Shown: in pieces, positions 1 to 9,232 of the stretch
How positions within the stretch are numbered: the first letter of the stretch is position 1
How the letters are laid out: every line of letters starts with the position of its first letter
From: Saprospirales bacterium
Lineage (GTDB): Bacteria > Bacteroidota > Bacteroidia > Chitinophagales > CAMDFR01
DNA: 36,403 nucleotides
Assembly: GCA_947464015.1 (NCBI GenBank)
Contig: CANHVE010000004.1
Span: 1 to 36,403 of the forward strand
Direction: 5' to 3'
Program-made: the position numbers and the translations under genes
Notes under the pieces: model-generated
Databases searched by the model: none
Told to the model about the DNA's origin: nothing
What the model saw: only the letters and a program-made list of their open reading frames with translations

Positions 1-2790
1 ATTTAATCCTGTAAAATTTGCAATTGGTAATGCATATACATTTGTAGTTAATGAATCTTTATTAAAACAACCCGTTGCAGAATCAATTACATAATAGACT
101 ATGTCATAAGGTCCACCAACTCCAGCAACAGCAGGATTAAAAGTATTTCCAAATAAACCTACCCCCGTAAACCAACCACCTGAAGGAGTAGCGGTAATAG
201 TAGCAGGAGCTGAATTAATACAATATTTGCGTGCTAATCCACTAATAGTAATAGTAGGTCTTCCGGTAACTGTTACAAATTGAGTATCGTTATCGCTACA
301 TCCAGTAACTGGATCTGTATAACTATAGATAATTCTATAAGGACCACCAATACCTGCAGTAGAAGGACTGAATGTAGTACCTGTAATACCAGTTCCACTA
401 AAGGTGCCACCTGAAGGGATACCTGTTAATGTTACATTTGGTGAATAAAAACAATATTGATTTGCTAATCCTGTAAAGCTAGGGTTTGGTAATGCATTTA
501 CACTAACATATTGGGTGTCTGAATTACTACATCCTGTAGTTGGAGATGTGTAATTATAAATAATCATATAAGGTCCACCTACACCAGCGATAGTAGGACT
601 AAAGGTCGTACCACTAATACCTGTACCACTAAAAGTGCCTCCGGTTGGAGATCCAATTAACGTTGCATTTGGTGATGTTAAGCAATATCTTGTAGCTAAA
701 CCAGAAAAACTAACAACTGGTCTATCATTAATTACTACCCGTTGAGAATCTATATTAGTACAACCAGTTGTTGGATCGGTATAAGTATATTTAATATAAT
801 AAGTTCCAATGCCAGCAGTTGAAGGACTAAATGTAGTGCCACTAATACCTGTACCACTAAATGTACCACCCACCGGACTACCTGTTAATGTAACATTAGA
901 TGCATAAAAACAATATTGAGTTGCTAAACCTGTAAAACTTACTATTGGTCTAGCATTCACTCTAGTTGTATTAGTATCATAGTTAACACAACCATTTGAA
1001 TCGGTATAAGTATAATAAATATTGATAGAAGGATTTACACCTGCTGTGCTAGGAGAAAAGCGATTGGTAGGGATTATTCCTGTGCCACTAAATGTACCAC
1101 CAGCAGGTATACCTGTAAGTAAAGCTGCTGAATCATATAAACAATATTGAGTAGCCAATCCACCAAAACTAACTATAGGTCTAGGTAATACACTTACGTA
1201 TTCACTATCAATTCTACTACATCCTGTTGTAGGAGAGGTATATGAATAAGTGATTAGATAAGGTCCACCAATACCTGCAGTTGCAGGATTAAATGTTGAA
1301 CCAGACATTCCAATTCCACTAAATACGCCACCGGCAGGAGAACCAGTAATTACTACAGGTGTTGCATGAACGCAATATCTTGGTAATAATCCAGAAATAG
1401 ATACAATTGGTCTATCATTAATTAAAACACTTTGTGAATCCATATTAAAACAACCTGTAACTGGATCTGTATAAGCATATCTTATGGTATGTGTACCAAT
1501 TCCAGCAGTTGCAGGATTAAAAGTAGTACCGGTGATTCCTGTACCGCTAAATGTACCTCCAGTAGGGCTACCGGTTAAAGTTACACTTGGTGCATAATAA
1601 CAATATTGAGTAACAAGTCCTGAAAAACTAATTACAGGACGTGCATTTACTCTAGTTGTATTTGTATCATAATTAATACAACCAAAACTATCTGAATAAG
1701 TATAATAAATATTTATTGAAGAACTTACACCAGCTGTGGAAGGTGAAAATCTATTCGTTGGAATAATACCAGTTCCACTAAAAGTACCACCACTAGGAAT
1801 ACCTGTAAGTAAAGCTGCAGAATCATAAAAACAATATTGACTAGCCAAACCAGTAAAATTTACTATAGGTCTTGGTCTTACATAAATAAGTTGTGTATCA
1901 GCATTACTACATCCTGTAACTGGATTTAAATAATAATAAATTATTCTATGTGGTCCACCTACACCTGCAGCGGCTGGATTGAATCTATTACTTGTAATAC
2001 CAGGACCACTAAATGTACCACCAGCAGGAGAACCAATTAAGGTGTCGATTGGATCGTAAATACAATAATTTGAACTTAGTCCAACGATACCTGTTGTAGG
2101 TCTATTAGAAACGGTAGTGTATCCTGTATCACTATTTATACAACCAGTAGAAGGACTAGTATATGTATATACGATTTGTATTATGGTTGATACACCTGCT
2201 AGGTTTGGATAAAAAACAGAACCTATCATACCAGATCCAGCAAATGCACCGCCAGAAGGACTTCCAATTAAAGTGTCTGGAGATTCATATTGACAATATA
2301 AAGTATCTAAACCTATAATATCAACTACAGGGCGCGGATTTACAGTGACACTTATAAAAGTATCGTCAAAACAAAGACTCACAGGATTTGTATAAGCATA
2401 TCTTATGCTAAAGGTACCAGGACCTGCAATGCTTGGATTAAATGTGTTTCCAACGATTCCAGTACCTGAGAATATACCACCACTAGGTGTTCCTACAAGT
2501 GTGGCAGCAGAATCATAAACACAATATCTAGCTGCTAAACCACTAAATCTAGCTCTAGGAATACTATCTACATATGTAACAGCACTATCCTTTCCAATAC
2601 AACCACTAGGGAAAGTGTAGGTATAATATATTTTTTTAGGTCCGCCAATACCAGCACTTGCTGGAGTAAAGCTACTTCCTATCATTCCAATTCCAGAAAA
2701 AACACCGCCAGCTGGTATACCAGTTAATAAATCAGCAGCGCTAGAAATACAATAGATTGAATCTAATCCAGTAAAATCAATAGGTGGTGC
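1..2790 (-). repeat. Coding tandem repeat: ~12 units of ~230 bp (~77 aa) with a superimposed ~690-bp (3-unit) higher-order period
   Basis: Motifs recur at ~690-bp spacing: 'gcattcactctagttgtattagtatcata' (~953) vs 'gcatttactctagttgtatttgtatcata' (~1643); 'ctatcattaattactac' (~722) vs 'ctatcattaattaaaac' (~1412); 'ctactacatcctgttgtagg' (~1213) vs 'ttactacatcctgtagttgg' (~524). Confidence 0.88.
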
Positions 2791-4485
2791 TGTAAGAATA
2801 ACTAAACTAATACTGTCTCTTGCAACACAACCATAACGTGAACTCGTAACAAGGTAACCTATGCTTCCAGATACGCCCGTTGAAGGAATAGTGACAGTAG
2901 GATTTGATGCAGAAGTTGAAGATAGATATGAAGTGGCTGTAGGAGGATAACCAGTCCACGTAGTAGTGAAACCAATACCTGTGGATGTGGGAGCTCCACC
3001 TAATGTTATGGTCCTACCAGGACATAACGAATCGTCTATACCAGCATTGGCCCTTATGGTATCAACTAAAACCCTTGTGGAAAAAATCCTTCTACATCGA
3101 AAAGGTGAAGTAATGGTTACCGTATAAGTGGTTGTTGCGAGTGGAGTAACACTTACACTACTAGTGGTAGCTCCACCAGGGCTCCAACTATAAGAAGTTC
3201 CACCAATGGCAGTGATGGTGGAAGTAGCTCCCATACAAATGGAAGAATCGATTGGAGTAATTCGTGAATTTTTTAGTAATGTATCTACTGTTACTATTAC
3301 TCGGTATGTATCAATTCCACAAGTACCTGAGCCTAGAGCTGTATAAACGGTATTTACTAATGGAGCAATACGAATAGAATCATATGTCGTTGGTCCAATA
3401 ATACTTCCAGGAGGATCAGCTACCCAATTCCAAAGGTAACTCGAAGCACAATTACTAAGGGCTTTTACTTTGGATGAATCGCCATAACATAAATTAATTT
3501 TTAATGAATCCGTTATATCAGTTGAATCAGAATAAAAAGATATAGCAGAAGAGGTAAGAGCTAATGCTCTATTCAAGTCAGAAGGATTAAGTACGTGAGC
3601 ATAACCAAAACAAATACACTCACCTGGTCTAATGGAATCAAATTTAAAACATAATGAGATTGCTTCATCAGCTCTACTATTATAACCAACAGTAGTATTG
3701 TATGGAACTACACCATTGTAGACATCTGAACTAAGTATAGGAGGGGCAAAACCACCTACAGATACTCTAGCATTTGGACTTTCTGAACCAAGCCCTAGAT
3801 AACATTGCAATATTGACCGTGCAGTAACAAGTGCTGGAGAAATAGAACTTCCTTGCGATACAACTGTATTGTCAGTAGTAAAGCTACCTCCAGCCCAAGG
3901 TTGATCATTGTCGGGATCTAAATGTCTTAGGTAATAAACGTTTCGTTGAGTTGTAGTGGATTCGTTACACAGTTGAACTTGAGTTACGAAAAACAATGCA
4001 GTATCAGGTACGTATGTAGTTGCAGAAACTCGTAAAGCACCACTAACAAGACCAGTTGATCTCCAAGTTGCACTTTTACGTTGAGGAGTATTTTGATAAC
4101 ATAAAATGGAACCAGGCATTTGATTGAAGTCGCAAATACCAGAATTATTAAAATTTCTAAAATTAGTGGTACCAATTTGCACCCCAAATCCTTCTACTGG
4201 CGAACCAGGTAAGAAATAATCTCCACAATAATTAGGTAAAGTACCAGGTCCAGCAGTGGTCCATCCATTTCTACCAGCATCTGCAACGAATCCTAGACCT
4301 CTACTAGCAACATTATTATGATATCCGACGGGAACAGCTGGTGGGATAGCGGTTCCAAAAGATCCGCAATTAGAAATACCAACTTCTGTTTTGGTTCCTT
4401 GTAAATACACATTGGTACCTACAATTTGAGCATATGTTAATTGATAACATATTACAAAAAGTAATAAAAAATAACTTTTACGCAT
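1..4485 (-). CDS. Giant secreted/cell-surface repeat protein (Ig/PKD-like ~77-aa repeats), 3' end truncated by the left window edge
   Basis: The reverse complement from ATG at 4485 (MRKSYFLLLFVICYQLTYAQIVGTNVYLQG..., signal peptide) is in the same frame as the repeat region ending at base 1; no stop was seen when translating by eye. It has 12 complete units of type ..GLxxxYCxYxxxxTLxGxPxGGxFSGxGIxGxxFxPxxAGxGGxxxIxYxYTxxxTGCxNxDxxxxxVxxRP. It is not in the supplied ORF track, probably because it has no in-window stop. Confidence 0.9.
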   Translation of the reverse strand, partial: MRKSYFLLLFVICYQLTYAQIVGTNVYLQGTKTEVGISNCGSFGTAIPPAVPVGYHNNVASRGLGFVADAGRNGWTTAGPGTLPNYCGDYFLPGSPVEGFGVQIGTTNFRNFNNSGICDFNQMPGSILCYQNTPQRKSATWRSTGLVSGALRVSATTYVPDTALFFVTQVQLCNESTTTQRNVYYLRHLDPDNDQPWAGGSFTTDNTVVSQGSSISPALVTARSILQCYLGLGSESPNARVSVGGFAPPILSSDVYNGVVPYNTTVGYNSRADEAISLCFKFDSIRPGECICFGYAHVLNPSDLNRALALTSSAISFYSDSTDITDSLKINLCYGDSSKVKALSNCASSYLWNWVADPPGSIIGPTTYDSIRIAPLVNTVYTALGSGTCGIDTYRVIVTVDTLLKNSRITPIDSSICMGATSTITAIGGTSYSWSPGGATTSSVSVTPLATTTYTVTITSPFRCRRIFSTRVLVDTIRANAGIDDSLCPGRTITLGGAPTSTGIGFTTTWTGYPPTATSYLSSTSASNPTVTIPSTGVSGSIGYLVTSSRYGCVARDSISLVILTAPPIDFTGLDSIYCISSAADLLTGIPAGGVFSGIGMIGSSFTPASAGIGGPKKIYYTYTFPSGCIGKDSAVTYVDSIPRARFSGLAARYCVYDSAATLVGTPSGGIFSGTGIVGNTFNPSIAGPGTFSIRYAYTNPVSLCFDDTFISVTVNPRPVVDIIGLDTLYCQYESPDTLIGSPSGGAFAGSGMIGSVFYPNLAGVSTIIQIVYTYTSPSTGCINSDTGYTTVSNRPTTGIVGLSSNYCIYDPIDTLIGSPAGGTFSGPGITSNRFNPAAAGVGGPHRIIYYYLNPVTGCSNADTQLIYVRPRPIVNFTGLASQYCFYDSAALLTGIPSGGTFSGTGIIPTNRFSPSTAGVSSSINIYYTYSDSFGCINYDTNTTRVNARPVISFSGLVTQYCYYAPSVTLTGSPTGGTFSGTGITGTTFNPATAGIGTHTIRYAYTDPVTGCFNMDSQSVLINDRPIVSISGLLPRYCVHATPVVITGSPAGGVFSGIGMSGSTFNPATAGIGGPYLITYSYTSPTTGCSRIDSEYVSVLPRPIVSFGGLATQYCLYDSAALLTGIPAGGTFSGTGIIPTNRFSPSTAGVNPSINIYYTYTDSNGCVNYDTNTTRVNARPIVSFTGLATQYCFYASNVTLTGSPVGGTFSGTGISGTTFSPSTAGIGTYYIKYTYTDPTTGCTNIDSQRVVINDRPVVSFSGLATRYCLTSPNATLIGSPTGGTFSGTGISGTTFSPTIAGVGGPYMIIYNYTSPTTGCSNSDTQYVSVNALPNPSFTGLANQYCFYSPNVTLTGIPSGGTFSGTGITGTTFSPSTAGIGGPYRIIYSYTDPVTGCSDNDTQFVTVTGRPTITISGLARKYCINSAPATITATPSGGWFTGVGLFGNTFNPAVAGVGGPYDIVYYVIDSATGCFNKDSLTTNVYALPIANFTGLN

Positions 4486-4593
4486 GACTATGGCTTTATA
4501 AATGTAAAATTGTAATCTATATAATTTAGTTTTAACGTGTTAAGGTACTATGATTTGTTGATAATTGCAAATTTTTCAACCAATTAGTAACAT

Positions 4594-5454
4594 TTAATTA
4601 GTTGCTGTAAAAACAAGAATTTTAGCAACAAGTTCACTACAAGCGATAGGTAATATATTTTGATTCCAAGGTTGTGTCATGCCGAAAGTATGATTGGCAT
4701 CTTTAATTATATGAATATCAATATTTTGATTCGTTTTTTTGAAAGCATCCACCACTAATACTGGCACAGTTTCATCCATATCTCCATGTATTAAACAGAA
4801 AGGAATATGTATGTTTTTTATAGCATTAGGGATATTTAGTCTATCGAAATGCCTTAAAAAATCTTGATATATGATATATTTTAGTGGCATATCTTGTTTA
4901 GTACGTGAGTTAAATTCATACCGTATACCTACTTTTTCCCATTTATTTAACATTTCAGTATTCCAAAATTTTCCAAATTCAAAAATGGAAGCGAGTGTAA
5001 TTATTTTTTTTATTCTAGCATCTTCATTTGCTTTCAATATGGAAATGCCACCTCCCATACTATGTCCCATTAAATAAATTTCTTTATTATCAATTGGATA
5101 TTTTTCGATATATGTAGATGAATTGACAAAATCAATGACATCGCCTAAATCATTTAATTCTTGAGAAAATGTATTTTCGGCAAAAGCATCTAAATCAAAA
5201 AAAGTATCGGGATAATCAGGAGTAGTTCCATTCATCGAAAAATTAAATTTTAGAAAAACATATCCTGATTTAGCAATTTCTGATGCTATTAAATTGAAGC
5301 ATCCAAAATCTTTGAACCCTTTAAATCCATGTGAAAAAATGATTATCGGCATTTTTTCTTTTATTTCAGAATAATGTTTAGGAAATCTAATGTCACATAA
5401 CATTGGTTTGCCATTACTATTATTAATGATAAATTCTTCCTTACATTCTTCCAT
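4594..5454 (-). CDS. Alpha/beta hydrolase (dienelactone hydrolase/BAAT-like)
   Basis: FSHGFKGFKDFGCFN oxyanion region, GHSMGGG nucleophile elbow, HGDMDETVP acid loop, DANHTF histidine. The supplied ORF starts at 5604, overlapping the divergent gene; the internal ATG at 5454 (MEECKEEF) is the more likely start. Confidence 0.85.
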   Translation of the reverse strand: MEECKEEFIINNSNGKPMLCDIRFPKHYSEIKEKMPIIIFSHGFKGFKDFGCFNLIASEIAKSGYVFLKFNFSMNGTTPDYPDTFFDLDAFAENTFSQELNDLGDVIDFVNSSTYIEKYPIDNKEIYLMGHSMGGGISILKANEDARIKKIITLASIFEFGKFWNTEMLNKWEKVGIRYEFNSRTKQDMPLKYIIYQDFLRHFDRLNIPNAIKNIHIPFCLIHGDMDETVPVLVVDAFKKTNQNIDIHIIKDANHTFGMTQPWNQNILPIACSELVAKILVFTATN

Positions 5455-5461
5455 AAATAGA

Positions 5462-5469
5462 TACCTTTG
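5462..5469 (+). promoter_or_regulatory. Bacteroidota -7 promoter element TAnnTTTG (TACCTTTG) upstream of polyprenyl synthetase
   Basis: Exact match to TAnnTTTG, 22 nt before the ATG at 5492. Confidence 0.5.
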
Positions 5470-5491
5470 AATATTATATATAGATAAATAT

Positions 5492-6466
5492 ATGTCAAAA
5501 ATTCTTGATGAAATTAAAAAACCTATTTTAAAAGAATTAAATTCTTTTGAAGATAAACTCAAGGAGAGTATGAAAAGTAATGTTGTATTATTAGATACAA
5601 TCATGAACTATATCGTACAACGAAAAGGTAAACAAATTAGACCCATGTTTGTATTTCTAACTGCACGACTTTGTGGTGAAGTAACACAAGCAACTTATGA
5701 TGCAGCTTCCTTAGTAGAGTTGTTACATACTGCTACATTAGTGCATGATGATGTAGTAGATGAATCTTATCAGCGTAGAGGATTTTTAAGTATTAATGCA
5801 GTTTGGAAAAATAAAATTGCAGTTTTAGTTGGAGATTATTTATTATCAAAAGGCTTATTGTTATCAGTTGAAAATGGACGATTCAGTATGCTTCAAATCG
5901 TATCAAATGCTGTAAAAGATATGAGTGAGGGGGAGTTATTACAAATTGAAAAAGCAAGAAGATTAGATATTAAAGAAGAAGTGTATTATGAAATTATTCG
6001 TCAGAAAACAGCCTCATTAATTTCAAGTGCTTGTGCTTGTGGTGCTGCTTCATCAACAAATGATGAAAAAGTGATTCAGCAAGCAAAAATGCTCGGTGAA
6101 AAAATTGGTATGGCTTTTCAAATTAAGGATGATTTATTTGATTATGGAGATGCCGAAATTGGTAAACCAAGAGGTATAGATATTAAAGAACGTAAGATGA
6201 CTTTACCACTTATTTATACATTAAATAAATGTGAGTCAACTATTAAAAAGAAAATCATTAACATCGTTAAAAATGAAAATGAAGATAAAGATAAAGTGCG
6301 TGAAGTAATAGCTTATGTAAAGCAATATGGAGGTATTGAGTATACCATTCAAAAGATGAATGATTATAAAGAAGAAGCCCTTAAAATTTTAGACACATTT
6401 GAAGCGAATGAAGCTTCTAACTCATTAAGATTATTAATAGACTATACGATAAGTAGAGAAGTTTAA
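5492..6466 (+). CDS. Polyprenyl synthetase family protein (trans-isoprenyl diphosphate synthase)
   Basis: First Asp-rich motif LVHDDVVDES and second KDDLFDYG; GKQIRPMFVFLTARL. Confidence 0.92.
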   Translation: MSKILDEIKKPILKELNSFEDKLKESMKSNVVLLDTIMNYIVQRKGKQIRPMFVFLTARLCGEVTQATYDAASLVELLHTATLVHDDVVDESYQRRGFLSINAVWKNKIAVLVGDYLLSKGLLLSVENGRFSMLQIVSNAVKDMSEGELLQIEKARRLDIKEEVYYEIIRQKTASLISSACACGAASSTNDEKVIQQAKMLGEKIGMAFQIKDDLFDYGDAEIGKPRGIDIKERKMTLPLIYTLNKCESTIKKKIINIVKNENEDKDKVREVIAYVKQYGGIEYTIQKMNDYKEEALKILDTFEANEASNSLRLLIDYTISREV

Positions 6467-7599
6467 AAGGTAATACCTGTTCCAAATTCAAGCATTTCAG
6501 CTATAGCGTTATGTGTTTTTAAATTAACACTTACAAACATTTTTTGCTCTTTGTTTTTACCAAAAGCATAATAATAATAATTTGCACCGAATTTAAAATA
6601 ATACGATTTTGGTTTAGGTTCGACGTAATAAACATAATACCCTACTAAAGCAAATAATCCAAGTTTACCAAACATCAGTTCATCTCCTATATATACACTC
6701 ATATTAGTAGCTTTCCATCGTTGGTTGGTGCCTTTATGTATTTCTGAATATTTAAATTGTTGATACAACATAGGGTCATAAGCAATATTAACTCCCATCA
6801 TAATTTTATTAACAGAGCCAGTGTATCTATTATATCCAATAGTACCAATATATTTTGGAAATTTTGGTCCGCCGGCTACTTTACCCATTTCATTAAATCC
6901 CATACTAAATTTAACAAGACCTTCATTTCGTTTTCTAGGTTTTCCAGGTTTATTTAAATTATATGAATAATCTTTTACCCAAGGAAAAATATGCAATCCT
7001 ATGGAACCAGCAACAAGATTGATTCCCAAATTTGGATTTTGAAATTTAGCATTTGACCAATGCGTTAATGAACCATTCGTAGTTATATATATATGTTCAT
7101 TTATTTTCCAATTAAATCCCATTTTAAATTGCGTGATATTATTAATAACAGAGCCTGTCATAACATTCAAAGGGTTGTCAACAGGATTGTTGTGTTTGGT
7201 TAAAAAGCCAATACCAAATCCCATTCTAAAAAAACCATCTACATGTTTGGTTCTAAACAACCATAAATTTATATAGGGAAGTAATGAAAAAGAATGACCA
7301 AAATATTGTCTATCTCCATAAATTGCATGCATAAACGAAACGCCTACATTGGGGTATTTACGCTGTCTTTGCCAAGGCTTTTCACCAAAATTATAGAAAT
7401 TAACTCCAATTTCATAAGCATTGGAGAACTGATGAATGGGTGTAGTTACTCGACTATTATGTTTAATGATTTTACCGAAATAATAAGTTGTTTCAATACC
7501 ATATTTAGCTTGCTTAGGAGGCTGTATATAGAATTTATTTGTTCCTTTTGAATTTAAAAAGATACAAACTACAACGATAAGTAAAAAAATCTTCTTCAA
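6463..7599 (-). CDS. Acyloxyacyl hydrolase / PagL-like lipid A 3-O-deacylase
   Basis: N-terminal signal peptide; central THWSNAKFQNPNLGIN motif (PagL-type His-Ser region) in a beta-barrel-like outer-membrane sequence. The start is probably TTG. Confidence 0.75.
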   Translation of the reverse strand: MKKIFLLIVVVCIFLNSKGTNKFYIQPPKQAKYGIETTYYFGKIIKHNSRVTTPIHQFSNAYEIGVNFYNFGEKPWQRQRKYPNVGVSFMHAIYGDRQYFGHSFSLLPYINLWLFRTKHVDGFFRMGFGIGFLTKHNNPVDNPLNVMTGSVINNITQFKMGFNWKINEHIYITTNGSLTHWSNAKFQNPNLGINLVAGSIGLHIFPWVKDYSYNLNKPGKPRKRNEGLVKFSMGFNEMGKVAGGPKFPKYIGTIGYNRYTGSVNKIMMGVNIAYDPMLYQQFKYSEIHKGTNQRWKATNMSVYIGDELMFGKLGLFALVGYYVYYVEPKPKSYYFKFGANYYYYAFGKNKEQKMFVSVNLKTHNAIAEMLEFGTGITF

Positions 7600-7626
7600 A
7601 ATAAATTAACTAAGTGGTAAAAGTAA

Positions 7627-7634
7627 TAACTTTG
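7627..7634 (+). promoter_or_regulatory. TAnnTTTG -7 element (TAACTTTG) 7 nt before a start codon
   Basis: Exact TAnnTTTG match; ATG at 7642. Confidence 0.5.
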
Positions 7635-7641
7635 AAGTGCA

Positions 7642-8235
7642 ATGAAAAAATTAGTCACATATTTTGTACAAGGCCTATTAGTCTTTTCACCTTTTATATT
7701 TACAGTATTTATTATTACCAAGGCTTTTAACATGGTAGATGATCCAGCCAATGAAGTAATTAATATTGTTTTTGGAAGGTATTATAAAGGGTTAGGATTT
7801 TTATTAATATTAATTACTATTACTTTTTTGGGTTTTTTAAGTTCAACCATCATTTTTAGAGGGGTTTTTAAATGGATAGAAAATATTATTCTTAGAAATT
7901 CATTAATACGAATGATATATACCTCTATCAAAGATTTATCCAATGCATTTATGGGGGAAAAGAAAAAATTTAATAAACCTGTATTAGTACAATTAGATAA
8001 ACATAATGGTATTTATAAATTAGGATTTATTACACAGCAGAGCATGGATTTGATTGCTGAAAAAGATTTAATTGCGGTGTATTTGCCCATATCTTATTCT
8101 ATTGCTGGAGATTTGTATTTAGTAGAAAAAGAGCTAGTGAAGCCTATTAATATTAACTCTAGTGAAGCGATGAAATTTATTGTGAGCGGAGGAGTAACAC
8201 ATATTGATATTAAACCTAAAAATGAAGATGAATAA
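7642..8235 (+). CDS. DUF502 family membrane protein
   Basis: MKKLVTYFVQGLLVFSPFIFTVFIITKAF plus VFGRYYKGLGFLLILITITFLGFLSS and SIKDLSNAF..; typical DUF502 layout. Confidence 0.82.
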   Translation: MKKLVTYFVQGLLVFSPFIFTVFIITKAFNMVDDPANEVINIVFGRYYKGLGFLLILITITFLGFLSSTIIFRGVFKWIENIILRNSLIRMIYTSIKDLSNAFMGEKKKFNKPVLVQLDKHNGIYKLGFITQQSMDLIAEKDLIAVYLPISYSIAGDLYLVEKELVKPININSSEAMKFIVSGGVTHIDIKPKNEDE

Positions 8236-9232
8236 AAAATATCAATTTTTAATTTTATTTATAGTGTTGCATGTATTTACTGTACATCAGGCATTTGCTT
8301 GGGGTTTTTGGGCACATAAACGAATCAATAGATTAGCAGTATTTACTTTGCCACCTGAAATGATGCCTTTGTTTAAAGCAAATATTGAATTTCTTACAGA
8401 CCATGCAGTAGATCCTGATAAAAGAAGATATGCCATTAAAGAAGAAGCCCCACGTCATTATATAGACTTAGATCATTACTGTGTTTATCCCTGTAAAGAT
8501 TTTCCAAAAAAATGGAATGATGCTAAAGTTAAATATACCGAAGACACTCTAAATGCATATGGAATAGTTCCATGGTATATTCAAATTATGATGACACGAC
8601 TTACGAATGCATTTAAAGAGAAAGATAAAAATAAAATATTGAAGTATGCAGCAGATATTGGTCATTATACAGCTGATGCACACGTGCCATTACACACGAG
8701 TGAAAATTATAATGGACAAATGACTAATCAAGTTGGTATACATGGTTTTTGGGAAAGTAGAGTGCCTGAGTTATTAGGTGAAAATTATGATTATTTTGTA
8801 GGAAAAGCTAGTGTAGTAAAAAACCCAAATGATTGGATTTGGAATATTGTTTTACAAAGTCATCAAGCATTAGATACGGTATTATCTTTTGATAAAAAAT
8901 TAAAAGAAACTTTTCCAAGCGATCGAATTTATAGCTATGAACAGCGTGGAGAAACTATAGTGAAAGTATATAGCGAAGAGTTTACTAAAGCGTATGATTT
9001 GAAGATGGGTGATTTAGTTGAACGAAGAATGCGAGCATCCATTTTAGATGTCGGCTCTATCTGGTTTACTTGTTGGGTAAATGCAGGTCAGCCAGATTTA
9101 AGCAAACTGGAAGATAAACCACTTACTAGTGAAGAAAAAAAGGAACAAGAAAATGAAGAAAAACTATATCAACAAAAAGGTCAACAACTAGGTAGACAGC
9201 ACGATGAAACTGGCAAAGATGGGATTAAGTAA
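8222..9232 (+). CDS. Zinc-dependent phospholipase C / S1-P1 nuclease-like secreted hydrolase
   Basis: WGFWAHKRINRLAVFTLP, HYIDLDHY, ADIGHYTADAHVPLHTSENYNGQ..GIHGFWES: spaced His/Asp metal ligands. The supplied start (8204) is upstream; starts at 8222 or 8228 fit a signal peptide better. Confidence 0.8.
   Translation: MKMNKKYQFLILFIVLHVFTVHQAFAWGFWAHKRINRLAVFTLPPEMMPLFKANIEFLTDHAVDPDKRRYAIKEEAPRHYIDLDHYCVYPCKDFPKKWNDAKVKYTEDTLNAYGIVPWYIQIMMTRLTNAFKEKDKNKILKYAADIGHYTADAHVPLHTSENYNGQMTNQVGIHGFWESRVPELLGENYDYFVGKASVVKNPNDWIWNIVLQSHQALDTVLSFDKKLKETFPSDRIYSYEQRGETIVKVYSEEFTKAYDLKMGDLVERRMRASILDVGSIWFTCWVNAGQPDLSKLEDKPLTSEEKKEQENEEKLYQQKGQQLGRQHDETGKDGIK

Noticed and set aside
1-2790. CRISPR or non-coding satellite array, considered because of regular ~230-bp repeats
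   Set aside because: The repeats are in-frame codons of one long ORF, units are diverged, and there are no short direct repeats with unique spacers.
3984-4187. 67-aa minus-strand ORF in the track
   Set aside because: Lies in the wrong frame inside the giant repeat-protein ORF, which explains this region.
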